NCBI GenBank assembly: GCA_022776205.1
Contig: JALFIK010000148.1
Span: 1-16,694 of the forward strand
Direction of reading: 5' to 3'
DNA length: 16,694 bases
Origin: Eubacterium sp.
GTDB lineage: Bacteria; Bacillota; Clostridia; Lachnospirales; Lachnospiraceae
Below the pieces are notes generated by a model. The model was not told the origin of the DNA. It ran no database searches and worked only from the letters and a program-made list of their open reading frames with translations. Made by a program: the position numbers and the translations under genes. Positions within the stretch are counted from its first letter, which is position 1; each line of letters starts with the position of its first letter. Positions 15,111 through 16,694 of this stretch are shown piece by piece.

Positions 15111-16694
15111 ATGAGCGAGTTTGATGATAAAAACGAATATCGGTATGGAAATATGCCGGAGGAAGAAGTACATTACGAAGAAGTGAAGGATGAAGAGGTT
15201 TCTGTGGATAATTCAACAGGGGATTGCGAACACGATCCGTATACACAGAGTCATCGGTATTCTTACCGGGAACAGGGGACAGGGGATAACAGATATCATG
15301 AGGAAAACAGTGAACGATATTATTACAGCAATATTCCCCCGGAACCGGATAAGAAGAAAAGAAAGAGAAACAGCGATGGGCAGATGGGAAAGAAAATCGG
15401 AAAGATCGTTGTTTCTGCTGCGATTTTTGGTGTGGTAGCCGGCCTTTGCTTTGCCGGAATTTCCATCGCTAAAGATAAATTATATCCATCGGTTTCTGAT
15501 CGGATTGAGACAACGACGGCGACGACGGCCGAGAAGAAGAATACGGAAGCTTCCGCAAACGGTGGGTATTCTGCCCAGGATGTTTCGGATGTGGTGGATG
15601 AAGTGATGCCGTCGGTTGTTTCTATTACCAGTACGATTCAGTCTTCCGGGTATTATGGATTTGGAACGCAGGAATCTGAGGGGGCCGGCTCCGGTTTTAT
15701 TATTTCGAAAACCAAAGATGCCCTTCTGATCGCGACAAATAATCATGTGGTTTCTGATGCGACATCCCTCACGGTTGGATTTGTCGATGCGTCCACGGCA
15801 ACGGCGACAGTTGTGGGAACAGATTCCGATGCGGATCTGGCAGTCATTTCGGTTAAGATTTCTGATATAAAAGAAGAGACGGCATCAAAAATCAAGATTG
15901 CAACTCTGGGAAGCTCAGACGATTTAAAGGTCGGAGAGGCAGTTGTCGCCATCGGCAATGCATTAGGATACGGACAATCTGTGACTACCGGTGTGGTTAG
16001 TGCCAAAAACAGGGAAGTTTCTTTTACCGATGGAACGATGACACTGTTGCAGACAGATGCGGCAATTAATCCTGGTAACAGTGGCGGTGTTCTTATTAAT
16101 ATGGAAGGCCAGGTTGTGGGAATTAATAATGCCAAACTTGAGGATACTTCTGTTGAGGGAATGGGATATGCCATCCCGATTTCCACAGCGAAAACAATTC
16201 TTGAAGATTTAATGAACGCAAGTACGGTAGATGAAAAAAATGCATCTTTCCTCGGAATCATCGGAAAAACAGTGGATTCCAGTTATTCTCAGGCTCTCGG
16301 AATTCCAAACGGAATTTATGTATCCCAGGTTGTAAATGGTTCTCCGGCGGAAAAGGCAGGGATTGCAGCGGGAGATGTCATTACAAAGTTTGAGGGCAAT
16401 AATGTTTCAAGCATGGATGGCTTGAAAGAAAAACTTTCTCTGAAAGCAGCCGGCACGAAGGTGAAGATTACATTTAAGCGGGCAAACCAGAATGGAGAAT
16501 ACGAGGATAAGACTGTGACGGTCAAGCTGGGCAAGAAGAGCGACTTTTCGGATGTGGAGGAAGATTCCACAAAGAAAAATAATAATTCTTCCCAGAACAA
16601 CAATTCCGGAAACAATGGAAACAGTAACGGAAATAATGGTTATAACGGAAATTCCGGCAGTGACAATTATGGATTTGGCAATCCTTATGAATAT
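15111..16694 (+). CDS. htrA: HtrA/DegP-like membrane-anchored serine protease with PDZ domain (3' end outside window)
   Basis: Envelope quality-control protease. The frame is open from ATG 15111 (AAAGGGG at 15096-15102) to the window edge, 528 residues with no stop. Domains: a charged cytoplasmic N-terminus (1-95) with ten tyrosines in the first 72 residues; one TM helix (about 99-119); a Ser/Thr-rich linker; a trypsin-like protease domain (about 155-380) with catalytic H212 (T-N-N-H-V-V), D242 (D-A-D-L-A-V) and S324 (N-P-G-N-S-G-G); one PDZ domain (about 396-475) with S-P-A-E-K-A-G-I-A-A-G-D; then an Asn/Gly/Ser-rich tail from about 490. The topology (N-in, protease outside) and single PDZ are typical of Gram-positive HtrA. 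It diverges from the glycan unit. Little of the protein should be missing, since the tail is already past the PDZ domain. Confidence 0.95.
   Translation, partial: MSEFDDKNEYRYGNMPEEEVHYEEVKDEEVSVDNSTGDCEHDPYTQSHRYSYREQGTGDNRYHEENSERYYYSNIPPEPDKKKRKRNSDGQMGKKIGKIVVSAAIFGVVAGLCFAGISIAKDKLYPSVSDRIETTTATTAEKKNTEASANGGYSAQDVSDVVDEVMPSVVSITSTIQSSGYYGFGTQESEGAGSGFIISKTKDALLIATNNHVVSDATSLTVGFVDASTATATVVGTDSDADLAVISVKISDIKEETASKIKIATLGSSDDLKVGEAVVAIGNALGYGQSVTTGVVSAKNREVSFTDGTMTLLQTDAAINPGNSGGVLINMEGQVVGINNAKLEDTSVEGMGYAIPISTAKTILEDLMNASTVDEKNASFLGIIGKTVDSSYSQALGIPNGIYVSQVVNGSPAEKAGIAAGDVITKFEGNNVSSMDGLKEKLSLKAAGTKVKITFKRANQNGEYEDKTVTVKLGKKSDFSDVEEDSTKKNNNSSQNNNSGNNGNSNGNNGYNGNSGSDNYGFGNPYEY

Overview
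The window reads as chromosomal DNA of a low-to-middle-GC Firmicute of the class Clostridia, most likely a gut Lachnospiraceae-type anaerobe. The evidence is strong AGGAGG ribosome sites, TTG as well as ATG starts, sigma-A-like promoters with 17-bp spacers, compact operons closed by U-rich hairpins, a Firmicute-type RND pump, an Rrf2 regulator beside cysK, an LCP ligase and a membrane-anchored HtrA with an Asn-rich tail. I see no insertion sequence, phage gene, tRNA, rRNA or CRISPR array. The genus assignment is inference.

Layout, left to right. (1) Positions 2-2741: the 3' part of an RND efflux permease, overlapped by a small HPr-like phosphocarrier. (2) 2750-4311: cysK and an Rrf2-family regulator, with a promoter overlapped by a palindrome that is probably the regulator's operator, and a terminator. 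(3) 4332-7637: a likely operon of thioredoxin reductase, an AI-2E-family membrane protein and mnmA, with a possible hairpin at the 5' end of the transcript and a terminator that can serve both strands. (4) 7680-8546, minus strand: a PHP-family phosphoesterase. (5) 8685-12071: an 1128-residue acidic protein ending in a degenerate DnaB-like RecA domain. It diverges from the PHP gene, and the two promoters overlap. (6) 12128-14855, minus strand: a polyprenyl-phosphate sugar transferase followed by an LCP ligase. (7) 15111 to the window end: a divergent HtrA serine protease, cut by the window edge.

How the genes fit together. The middle part has a sulfur and thiol-redox theme: cysteine synthesis, an Rrf2 regulator of the CymR type, thioredoxin reductase, and tRNA 2-thiolation. 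The right part has a cell-envelope theme: an enzyme that starts a lipid-linked glycan, an enzyme that attaches glycopolymers to peptidoglycan, and an envelope quality-control protease transcribed divergently from them.

The strongest candidate for something undescribed is the 8685-12071 protein. Its C-terminal domain keeps the layout of the replicative helicase core (GLHKG entry, SxEL glutamate, FIDN Walker B, HKNR near the end), but its P-loop is changed to APQYLKN. The roughly 840 residues before it are acidic, low in complexity, and contain what looks like an old internal duplication.
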